Assembly (NCBI RefSeq): GCF_024139115.2
Contig: NC_085141.1
Coordinates: forward strand, 365,276,759 to 365,340,758
Length of the DNA: 64,000 nucleotides
Direction: 5' to 3'
Origin: Armigeres subalbatus
Taxonomy: Eukaryota; Arthropoda; Insecta; Diptera; Culicidae
The notes below the pieces were generated by a model, which saw nothing but the letters and a program-made list of their open reading frames with translations, ran no database searches and was not told where the DNA came from. Numbering within the stretch: the stretch's first letter is position 1; each line of letters starts with the position of its first letter. Below, in pieces: positions 55,537-64,000 of this stretch. The position numbers were made by a program, and so were the translations under genes.

Positions 55537-55551
55537 GATCGAAAACGTATT

Positions 55552-56623
55552 CTTCATTATTTGACTGATTTTTTCACGCACGACTACAAAACTGAAAGAT
55601 TGAAAAAATCATTGGAAAAATTAAATTTCTTAATTACTACGATTTGTACCAGATCAAGTAATTAGAATGAAATACAAATCTCGCTTTGGTACTTCCCAGA
55701 GAAGCATTTCTCAAGAATCAACAAAAGTGAACTAAATCAAATGAAAAGCTTAGAAAATGCCTGTATTTTTTGTAACATTTTCGCAGGGCTGGGGTAAATT
55801 TCCAAAACCATACTTAGTGCCGTAAGTGCCAAGTGCGTAAGGGACATGAATCCAAACATTGCCTCATGGATGCTTAATACATAATTTTTTAGGCTCCTCT
55901 CAATAAATTCATATGTGTCACTTGTGGGGGCAATCATAAATCCATTTTTGGGAATGCCATTCACGCAAAAATGTTTTGATCTCCCGTGAAACGTTGATGA
56001 CAGGTAAACGTCAATCGGACAGGCATACGTAAACGGCTATAAAGAATAATTTTTCACACGCTCCGAAACTTTTACCGGTCGAATGATGTTTAAGGATAAG
56101 CGCCCTAGGATTCGGGATCAGGGATTTTCAGCTTCTCTTTTGGGCATTTGGCGTCATGTCAGGGACGATGTGTCGTCGTGCTCATGGAATGGTTCGGCTG
56201 GAGCATCTTCCGGATGGCAAGAGCAACGGAGCTCTACGGAACAGAAAGGCAGAGACTAAACAAACAAAAAACTTTGAAGAAAGACAAAAAACCTTAATAT
56301 TAGATTTTTATGTCAGAACTCAGAAGTACACAGAAAACTAAAAATGGCGACCCCCCCCCCTTCAAAAAAAAAAGAAAAAGTACTTTAATCCTTTTAAATG
56401 TATGCTTCTTAACCTTTAGATTCTAGATTTAAGTTCGGATGCATAAACATTTTCTTTTCTTGATCAGATAGATTATATTCAAGATTATCAAATTTCGTAC
56501 GTTCGTTTTTTTTGTTCTGTTCTTCAAACACTGTGCCGGTTGTGGTAGGCAAGATTAACTAGACTTTGATTTACTGATCTCCATGCTTATTATGTACAGC
56601 ACAAAGTTTTAGAATCAAAAGTT
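55552..56623. other. No gene recognised
   Basis: AT-rich DNA. The minus-strand frame 55737-55964 and plus-strand frame 56156-56341 have no known domain. A C9 tract lies at 56351-56360, followed by A-rich DNA. Confidence 0.45.
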
Positions 56624-56762
56624 AAACAATTATCAAAACTTTATCAATAAGTTTTTATTGTAATTGTAATACATCCGCCATTACGCATTTTTGTCCGAGG
56701 TACCCCCTGGGGCCAGCGAAGGTACCCCCAGAAGTACATGTACCCCAGGTTGAGAATCGCTG
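56624..56762. mobile_element. Right-end fragment of the hAT B family
   Basis: Aligns over about 140 bp with the right end of hAT B (13750-13887): ACTTTATCAATAAGTTT, CGCCATTACGCATTTTTGTC, CGAGGTACCCCCT, ending AGGTTGAGAATCGCTG. No left end was found within about 2 kb, so it is a solo end or the other side has been lost. Confidence 0.9.
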
Positions 56763-58054
56763 CATTAGTATGTATCTTGTGTGGCAAAGTCAATGAATAC
56801 ACTATGCCCAGGGTGTCGATAATGTTTCCCACCCGAAAACATCCTAGATCGGATCAAGAATCGTTCTCGTCATCTCCGGATTCTGCGCCTTTGTTCGCAA
56901 GGCTAACTGGAAACCTCAAGCTAGCATAGACGTCATTTCTGCAAACACGCGCGTCTTCCCTCGAAAGCTTGGAGTCGCTTGACTGCAACTTCTCACTTAC
57001 GTCTATTAATGCCAGTAAAGGGGCCCGGAATCTTCTTCGCTGCTGCAGTGGATGCGTTCTGGGAAACTTTCTTCGGCTCGTTCTTGCTGATTCCTAGGTG
57101 TCTGCCGGGGTAAAGTCCGACTTATTATTAATAAACTGTCAAACTTCTTTGTCCCATAGTATTGCATCGCGTCTACTCTGACTTTCTCCATAGGATGACC
57201 ATCAAACGCCGTTGACAGCCCAGCTTTAACGATGGGCGTTTCTGAGCCACAGGAGGTTTAGACTGACTTAGTAGCGGGTGCTTAGTCTCTGTCGGTGATG
57301 ATTGCAGCGGTACACTATCACCCTGGCTGATAAGAAAAAATAAAGAACTTTAAAAAAAGTTTTAAAAACTCAACTTTGAGTACGAGGTTCAAATTTTAGA
57401 CTCAATATTAGGTAATTTTCTCACTCCCTCTCATGAATGATATTATAAACAAAGAGAGCTGCATCGACCTAACGTGTGTTGTTCCATGGAAGAAGCCAAA
57501 TTGAGTTGTTTTCACCATAGGAGTGAAAATAACATAAATTTGAGTTGGTGAAACTTTATAGTGGGTGAAAATTCAACACGGGAGTAAAGGCAAAGTACTC
57601 ACTGATTTTTTTTCGCATTTAACTTATTTTTGGCTTCTTCCACGCAAGGGCGGATTTGAGTGAAAGGAACCATAAAGTGAGTTGTTTCCCGGTTCCGTGT
57701 AGTGTGGAAGCATTCCCATGTGTGAAAAGTAGGCGAGTTGTCATCGGCGATAACTTTTCAAATTTCGGAATCGATTAGCATTTAAATGTAAATTTAACTA
57801 ATACCAATTTAATGTCAACATTGAGCTCAATAGGATGTTAGGCCTTTCTTTTGGTGTTATGTAGGAAAACAAGTTCAAAAAGTGGCATTTACCAATGCTT
57901 CGAATCGAGATACAATTATCGAACGATTTTTACTCTCTAAAGAGTTTTTATCAATTGATAATTTGGATATGTGCTTAAGATTGTTTTGTTCATCCTCGAT
58001 AGTTTGAAAATTTTATTTTCATCATCATTTTCGAATGTTGGTCTAAGAGTAATA
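56763..58054. other. No gene supported
   Basis: 56770-57250 is GC-richer with short frames on both strands (56738-56929 plus, 57006-57191 minus) that might be exon remnants; no domain recognised. 57350-57720 has repeated TGAGTTG/GAGTGAAA words, probably a degraded repeat. 57750-58054 is AT-rich. Confidence 0.4.
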
Positions 58055-58283
58055 TAAGGGAACTGTTCCGTTTTCCATCTCACTGAACATATATTCATCT
58101 CATCGCAAAACAGAGAAATACAGCACCAATTTTGTCGCTTCTTTTTGCTAACATGCACTGCTGAAGTTGAGCACTGCTGAAAAAATCACAAAAATAAATA
58201 ACAAGTCAAATGCCTTTTCATTGCTTTGTTTTTGATGGGATCCAAATGGGAGCTAAGAGATGAAGTGCCGAACCGTTCCCTTA
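58055..58283. mobile_element. MITE family M1, copy 3
   Basis: Ends TAAGGGAACTGTTCCG and, from the right, TAAGGGAACGGTTCGG. Closely similar to 22864-23084 over the left two thirds (CCGTTTTCCATCTCACTG, ATATTCATCTCATCGC). A short internal duplication CACTGCTGAAGTTGAG is specific to this copy. It ends six bases before the long-TIR element. Confidence 0.88.
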
Positions 58284-58920
58284 CATCTAGGGATCGTAAT
58301 GCTCACTCAATCTCAGGAGCACCACGAAAACAGATTCACCCTCTTGAAAAACGCTTGCTTTGGTCTCATTGAACAGAAAAGTCGAAAACCTGTACATTAC
58401 ATACAGCTACGTAATTCAACGTCACCTTTGCGTACAACCTGATTGGGCTGCGCCTTTGATTTTTTTTTGTTGGCCGCATAAGGGTTAGAAAAAAAATTGT
58501 TGCCTAATCTGGTCTGACGCCGGTCAACTTACAGCCAACTTACTTCTGATCTTTCTCCCATCTAACTTCAGCTGCTTACCTTGCGCTGGCTACTTCTTGC
58601 CACCCGATGATAGTGGAAGTCTCTTCGTTCACCACTTTAAGCTTCCCCTAAACACACGCGACGCGCGCGATTCTATCGCCGTTGGTATATAAGCGTTAAT
58701 GGGACATTGCCTGCAACGTCCCAACGATAGAATCGCAGCGACAAGTTGTCGCCGTCGCGGGGATGAAAACGCTTAGGGGAGCCTTTATCAGCGCTCGATA
58801 TGTCCGAAGAAACGCTTCCTTCAGTTTCCTCCTTCGATCGGGCTTCAACGAGCAACCATACGTCTCCATGTGGTGTGATGGTTCATCGTTGTGTGATTCA
58901 TCGTTCGCCTGTGTGGTATC

Positions 58921-60148
58921 CATTGGCGTAACTAAGGAAAAATTCTAGGGGGGGCTAACTTTTTTTTTCAATTTTTCTATTTTATGTACAATCAAAACAC
59001 AGACAGGCTTACCAGACAACTCTTTCAACACATCTATAGACGACTTAAAATTACAAATGATAAAAAAATCTAGAAATGTCCTAGAATTCCCGAAAATACC
59101 AAAAAATCTGTGTTTTAGAAATCCTTCCGAAAGACTTCCAAGTTCACTCTCATGGAATGGTTAATTATCTCCTCTGAAATCGCAGTGTTTGCTGATTTTT
59201 TCTCCAATATCAAGAAACTCAGCGTGTTTACTTTACATCTTTTAGGAAGCAAGAGATTGTACGCTGGGTTTAGTAAAAATTACTAACGACTCTCTGGAAA
59301 AACTTAAAAATCTTAAAGGAGTTATCACTTGTTGAGACATTAGGATTTGTTAGACATTTTTCGGTAACCTAAACATTCTGTGTCTCTGAGAATCTTAAAT
59401 TTTTTTTTCCAAAATTAATTATTGTCTTAATATTAAGACCATATAAGCAGTATAGTATTTTACTTGAATTTTTTTCTTCCTCTCAAAATCTCAGAGGTTG
59501 TGTTTGTTATTTTAGCTTGTTACTCCTCCTATTATTTTTTTCAATCAGCATTTTTTACTCCAACTTCCTTAAGCAATGACATCTGGCGCTGAGAATCTAA
59601 GAAGCATAATATCCTTCTTGTTTTTCATTATTTTGGCAAGATATAGAAATTGTTCAAAATTAGTGACGACGATATTCTTCGGCTCTTTCAGTCTTTATGA
59701 CAAGCTGAAACGTGTGTTGTGTCTACTATCCGACGTTTCGGTGTTTGTTATACACCTTTCATGCTCCAAAATTAGCCGTAGTCGGACGCCATTAATAAAA
59801 CTCTCAGACAGCAATATGTCATGCATGACACACATAAGTACAACAGAACGCAGCTTCTAAATCCTTGAAGAAGGTGTAATAAACACCAAAACGTGTCGGA
59901 TAGTAGACGCAAACCCTGTTTTAGCTTGTCGTAAAGACTGAAAGAGCCGAAAAATACCGTCGTCAATAATCAATCATAGTCGCATCAAAGCAACAATCAA
60001 TGTTTAAAATTACAAAACTAGATAAAATAGTTCCAAAGACAAATCATATATGTGCAACTAAGCAAAGTAGCAAAACATTCTAGGGGGGGCTAATTTAATC
60101 CTAGGTGGGGCTAAAGCCCCCCCTAGCCCCCCTGTAGTTACGCCAATG
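58921..60148. mobile_element. hAT-like element D (1.2 kb, non-autonomous)
   Basis: 8-bp TSD GTGGTATC (58913-58920 and 60149-60156). Perfect 14-bp TIRs CATTGGCGTAACTA, followed by G-rich subterminal DNA reading TCTAGGGGGGGCTAA on the left and its inverted counterpart on the right. No transposase; AT-rich interior with a nested palindromic MITE. Confidence 0.93.
59664..59965. mobile_element. Palindromic MITE inside hAT D
   Basis: Arms of about 95 bp (59664-59758 and 59871-59965) are inverted: GACGACGxTATTxTTCGGCT, CTTTCAGTCTTTA, ACAAGCTxAAAC, TCTACTATCCGAC. The mirrored open frames FFGSFSLYDKLK on the two strands are a consequence. Confidence 0.88.
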
Positions 60149-60590
60149 GTGGTATCCACCCGATCTTCTGTTTGTGTGTGAACCACCACTCGTCTCCATC
60201 AGGGTTCTTATATCAGGGTTCACTCACTTTGACAGTAGATGGGAGAGACTAGTGCGGGGGGAAAAAATTCATTTTCAGTGCAAAACATAAACAAATTCGG
60301 TGGCTGCCCCATATAAAAATACAAGATGGCTGAATCATGTAATTGGCATACTGCTACACCTGTTTGTATTCACCTTGGTCTCCATTGCTTGTGGGCATGC
60401 TGAGCCTGAGGTTGGACTCGCACTTGTGATGTCGATCGATTCAACGTGATCATTTTTCCGTACCGTTGACGTGGCCCCTTAAAACACCTCACCCTTCGAC
60501 AATTGAATGTTATTGTTAATGTACTGGAGCTTGCAGCAACTAACAAATCAAAATTTGTCATTCTTACGTCATTCGTTTTATTTTCCAAAA
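60149..60590. other. Interior of the long-TIR element, right side
   Basis: Continues the interrupted sequence after hAT D: AACCACCACTCGTC, repeated CAGGGTTC words at 60200-60225, then AT-rich DNA. No gene. Confidence 0.5.
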
Positions 60591-60775
60591 AACTCAAAGG
60601 TGCAGCCCAATCGGGTTGTACGCAAAGGTAACGTTGAACTACGTAGCTGTATGCAATGTACAGGTTTTCGACTTTTCTGTTCAATGAGACCAAAGCAAGC
60701 CTTTTTAAAGCCCAGAGTGAATCTGTTTTCGTTGTTTATCCTGTGCTGCTGAGATTGAGTGAACATTACGAACCC

Positions 60776-61245
60776 TGTACGGAAGAAAAAAAGTACCCAA
60801 AATTGAGTATTTACTTTTAAGTTATTTTTTCTCTTCTCTTTCATCCACTCTTTCTTTTGTTGTCAAAAACAAAAGAGCCAAACAATCCAACGACGCCAGT
60901 TCAATACGAGAAGCCAATTTTGAGTTTTATTAACCTTCCTAGTGCATTAAAAAAAAAGTTACACATTGTGCATTAGCGGGTCAAAAATGACCCCAAATTG
61001 AATTCGCTCCCAAAAGTTCATTTTCGAACCGATTCTCAATCTTTTGGAACCAAATTGAAGGTATGGAATCCGCGGATGTCGATACGGACAGATTTTTGCA
61101 ATTTGGCCATTCTGGTTCCCAGGAATCGATTTAGAAGGAACATAGATTCTTAGGCCAATTTTTGGCGTGATTTCTTGCCTTTCGAAGGGTGATTTTGGAA
61201 ATGCTCATTAATTTGCGTAGCAATAATCCTAATAGGATGTAGCCA
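60776..61245. other. Spacer before the satellite, no gene
   Basis: Contains a T/C-rich stretch (60823-60860), A9 at 60950 and GGGTCAAAAATGACCCC, a short palindrome, at 60980-60996. No coding frame. Confidence 0.45.
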
Positions 61246-61249
61246 TTGT

Positions 61250-63045
61250 CCATTTCCATGGATCAACACAATTCCTGGTTATTTCACGGTCCGGTGTCCC
61301 TCCGGAAGACCCGGAACATCCGTAGAAGTGGTCAATTCATTGAACTCATCCTAGAAGAGCGCGGTTTTTTCCAAAGCTTTTCATCATCGAACGCTGAGTA
61401 ACAAATGATTATAGTCACCCATTTTGGTGGACCTGGGTGGCCACCGGAGGTCCTCCGGAAGATCCGGAACGTCCGTAAAAATGGTCATTTCATGAAACTT
61501 ATCATGGAAGAGCGCGGTTTTTTCCAAAGCTTTTCATCATCGAACGCTGAGTAACAAATGATTATAGTCACCCATTTTGGTGGACCTGGGTGGCCACCGG
61601 AGGTCCTCCGGAAGATCCGGAACGTCCGTAAAAATGGTCATTTCATGAAACTTATCATGGAAGAGCGCGGTTTTTTCCAAAGCTTTTCATTATCGAACTA
61701 CGAGTAACAAATGATTGTGGTGACCCATTTTGATGGACCTGTGTGGCCACCGAAGGTCCTCCAGAAGATCCGGAACGTCCGTAAAAGTGGTCAATTTTTA
61801 AAACTTATCATAAAAGGGTGCGGTTTTTTCCAAAGCTTTTCATTATCGAACGCTGAGGAACAATTAATTATGGTGACCCATTGTGATAGACCTGAGTGGC
61901 CACCGGAGTTCCTCCAGAAGATCCGGAACATCCGTAAAAATGGTCAATTCATGGAACTCATCCTAGAAGAGCGCGGTTTTTTCCAAAGCTTTTCATTATC
62001 GAGCGCTGAGTAACAAATGATTGTAGTGACCCATTTTGGTGGAACTGGGTGGCCACCGGAGGTCCTCCGGAAGATCCGGAACGTCCGTAAAAGTGGTCAA
62101 TTCATGAAACTTATCATAGAAGAGCGCGGTTTTGTCCAAAGCTTTTCATTATCGATCTTTGAGTAACAAATGATTGTGGTGACCCATCTTGATGGATCTA
62201 AGTGGCCACCGGAGGTCTTCCAGTAGATCCGGAACGTCCGTAAAAGTCAATTAATCAAACACATCATAGAAGAACACGGTTTTTTCCAAAGCTTTTCTTT
62301 ATAGTACTTTGAGTATCAAATGATTGTGGTGACCCATTTTGGTGGAACTGGGTGGCCACCGGAGGTCCTCCGGAAGATCCGGAACGTCCGTAAAAATGGT
62401 CAATTCATGAAACTTATCATAGAAGAGCGCGGTTTTTCCCAAAGCTTTTCATTATCGAACTTTGAGTAACAAATGATTGTGGTGACCCATTCTGAAGGAC
62501 CTGTGTGGCCACCAAAGGTCCTCCAGATGATCCGGAACGTCCGTAAAAATGGTCAATTTATTAAACTTATCATAGAAGAGCGCGGTTTTTTTTCCAAAGC
62601 TTTTCCTTATAGTACTTTGAGTAGCAAATGATTGTGGTTACCTATTTTGGTAGAACTGGGTGGCCACCGGAGGTGCTCCAGAAGATCCAGAACGACCGTA
62701 GAAAAGGTTAATTCATGAAACTCATGCTAGAAAAGTGCGTTTTTTTTAATTGTCGAACGCTGGCCATTTTGATGGACCTGAATGGCCACCGGAATTCCTT
62801 CAGAAGATCCGGAACGTCCGTGAAAATGGTCAATTAATGAAACTTATCATATAAGAGCGAGTTTTTTTACAAAGCATTTTATTATCGAAAGTTGAGTAAC
62901 AAATTTTTGTGGTGACTCATTTTGATGGATCTGAGTGGCTACCGGAGCTCCCCCAGAAGATCAGGAACGTCTGTAAAAGTGGTCAATTCACCAAACTTAT
63001 CATAGAAGAGTGCGTATTTTTCGAATCTTTTCATTTTCAAACCTC
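61250..63045. repeat. About 153-bp satellite, roughly 12 units
   Basis: Units begin near GTGGTGACCCATTTTG and contain GGTCCTCCGGAAGATCCGG, AACGTCCGTAAAAxTGGTCA, AAGAGCGCGGTTTTTTCCAA and AGCTTTTCATTATCGAAC. GGCCACCGGAG landmarks at about 61440, 61592, 61746, 61899 and 62052 give a period of 152-154 bp. Two units (about 61395-61545 and 61547-61697) are nearly identical, so local homogenisation is recent; the right end is degenerate. A frame of 51 residues per unit runs through two units (61711-62013) because 153 is divisible by three. Confidence 0.95.
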
Positions 63046-63194
63046 CTAACCTACCTCCACCGCGGTTAGCTCTTTTTTTACAAATTGAATATCTTTCGGA
63101 TGCTTGATTTGTCCAATCTCCACATATGTTCTTTACTATTGTATATCCACAGTCAAGCGAGTGCACGTTGTTTATTAAACGAGAGGATCGCACT
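63046..63194. other. Unique DNA between satellite and hairpin
   Basis: No gene; a minus-strand frame 62939-63232 spans satellite, spacer and hairpin arm and is not credible. Confidence 0.5.
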
Positions 63195-63341
63195 ATATCT
63201 AGACCAACATTTGAAAAGGGCGTAACAGCCAAAATTTATTCCTTCTGATTCTTCGTCTACATATAAAGCTATATATGTGGACAAAGAATCAGAAGGAATA
63301 AATTTTGGCTGTTACGCCCTTTTCAAATGTTGGTCTAGATA
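63195..63341. repeat. 147-bp near-perfect hairpin, about 70-bp arms
   Basis: Arms 63195-63264 and 63272-63341 are inverted with about two or three mismatches by my comparison and a loop of only a few bases around AAGC. Words: TATCTAGACCAACATTTGAA, AAGGGCGTAACAGCC, TTATTCCTTCTGATTCTT. No TSD or internal sequence indicates a typical MITE; it may be a collapsed TIR pair. Confidence 0.95.
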
Positions 63342-64000
63342 TGCCCCCAACAACGGGCTGGGCGGATTGTATAGAATGCGAATCAATCACACAAATGGTT
63401 ATGGTGACCCCGTGTGCTGGACCTGAGCGTAAAAGTAAAAGTGATCATTTCATAAAACCCAGCTTAGAAAAACACGCTATATAAGAGATGATGAAGCACA
63501 CGATTCTTCTAAACCTTTTTATTTTCCTAATTTTAGAAACAAATGATCGTAACCAATTCGCATGGATTGCCCACTGTATGTCTTCAAGTACATTCAGATC
63601 ATCCGTAAAATCGGTCAATTCATGAAACTTGTCATAGTTTTCCTATTTTCGTATCTTGAGTAATGAATGATCGTTGTAACCCATTCTCAGGAACGTGTGC
63701 AGTCACCAATGAAACTCTGCAAGATCAAAAAATCTGTAATTATAGTCAATTCATAAAAATTATGATGAAACATTTTTTTAAGGGACAATCACATTAACCC
63801 AGAAAATATTTTCAAGTATGGCAAAATTTGCTTCTATGAGTCGATATTCAGTCATAAATCATTGACTCATGAAAGTTTGGCTTAAATTAAAAATTTACTT
63901 TGGTTGAATCTTTTGACAACTTTTAATCAAAAATTTCTTGCAAGATGATGGATCATAAAAAACCTATCTTATAACTTTTAATTTTTATTAACAGCAAAAA
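63342..64000. repeat. Degenerate copies of the 153-bp satellite, then AT-rich DNA
   Basis: Diverged units are recognisable at about 63395-63480, 63540-63660 and 63665-63770 (GGTGACCCxxxxTGCTGGACC, GGTCAATTCATGAAACTTGTC). 63780-64000 is AT-rich without visible features. Confidence 0.65.

Larger units (their letters stand above)
58289..60775. mobile_element. Long-TIR DNA element (2.5 kb, non-autonomous)
   Basis: Inverted terminal arms of about 180 bp (58289-58470 and 60591-60775). Shared words include TCACTCAATCTCAG at the tips, TGCTTTGGTCTCATTGAACA, GAAAAGTCGAAAACCTGTAC and TTTGCGTACAACC. No clear TSD. The interior (58480-58910) has GCGATTCTATCG/CGATAGAATCGC inverted words around 58669-58737 and no transposase. 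An hAT is inserted at 58921-60148. Open frames in the arms mirror each other on opposite strands and are not genes. Confidence 0.85.

Noticed and set aside
61711..62013. Plus-strand 100-codon gene with two 51-residue repeats
   Set aside because: It lies wholly in the 153-bp satellite and is broken in neighbouring units; no start context or conservation visible.

Overview
The window looks like transposon-dense euchromatin from a culicine mosquito (Aedes-like). I infer this from the families present: many hAT, MULE-like and palindromic MITE insertions, several non-LTR retrotransposon (LINE) lineages with I/LOA-, R1-, Jockey- and RTE-type proteins, and long simple arrays. No host gene is complete here. 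Nearly every long reading frame is either a transposon protein or an artefact of a tandem repeat. Boundaries and target-site duplications (TSDs) were read by eye.

Layout. 1-5.09 kb is an almost G-free satellite of 9- and 10-bp CCAAACCAA(T) units, followed by a possible decayed LINE 5' end and a short 17-bp repeat array. 8.03-15.93 kb is one hAT-like element with an 8-bp TSD. It contains a second hAT (10.19-13.89 kb, perfect 8-bp TSD), which contains a LINE 3' fragment, which contains a third hAT (12.06-13.57 kb) carrying a near-perfect hairpin. A fourth, 89-bp hAT relic sits at 15.5 kb. 16.7-21.1 kb is a decayed LINE split by a 1.8-kb MULE-like element (9-bp TSD). 21-29 kb holds MITEs, a 5'-end-only LINE fragment, an R1-like LINE on the minus strand with two MITEs inside it, and a Jockey-like RT scrap.

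29-42 kb carries a tRNA-like SINE, another LINE scrap, a broken copy of part of the histone-chaperone gene Ssrp1 with apparent splice sites, a multi-exon hAT transposase gene (34.95-37.61 kb), an unrecognised minus-strand coding-like block (38.8-39.7 kb) and palindromic MITEs. 43.0-48.5 kb is a full-length I/LOA-type LINE with a 15-bp TSD. 50.6-50.9 kb holds a plausible TATA promoter and first exon of a secreted-protein gene on the minus strand. 52.3-55.5 kb is a near-intact full-length minus-strand LINE with a 15-bp TSD. 58.3-60.8 kb is a long-TIR element with an hAT nested in it and a palindromic MITE nested in that. 61.2-63.0 kb is a satellite of about 153 bp whose period keeps reading frame, followed by a 147-bp near-perfect hairpin and degenerate satellite to the end.

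The parts do not form a pathway. They are successive insertions, and the TSDs allow many to be ordered in time. The best leads are the multi-level hAT nest, the intron-bearing hAT transposase, the 5' UTR module shared by two different LINEs, the Ssrp1 chimera and the long hairpins that could feed small-RNA pathways.
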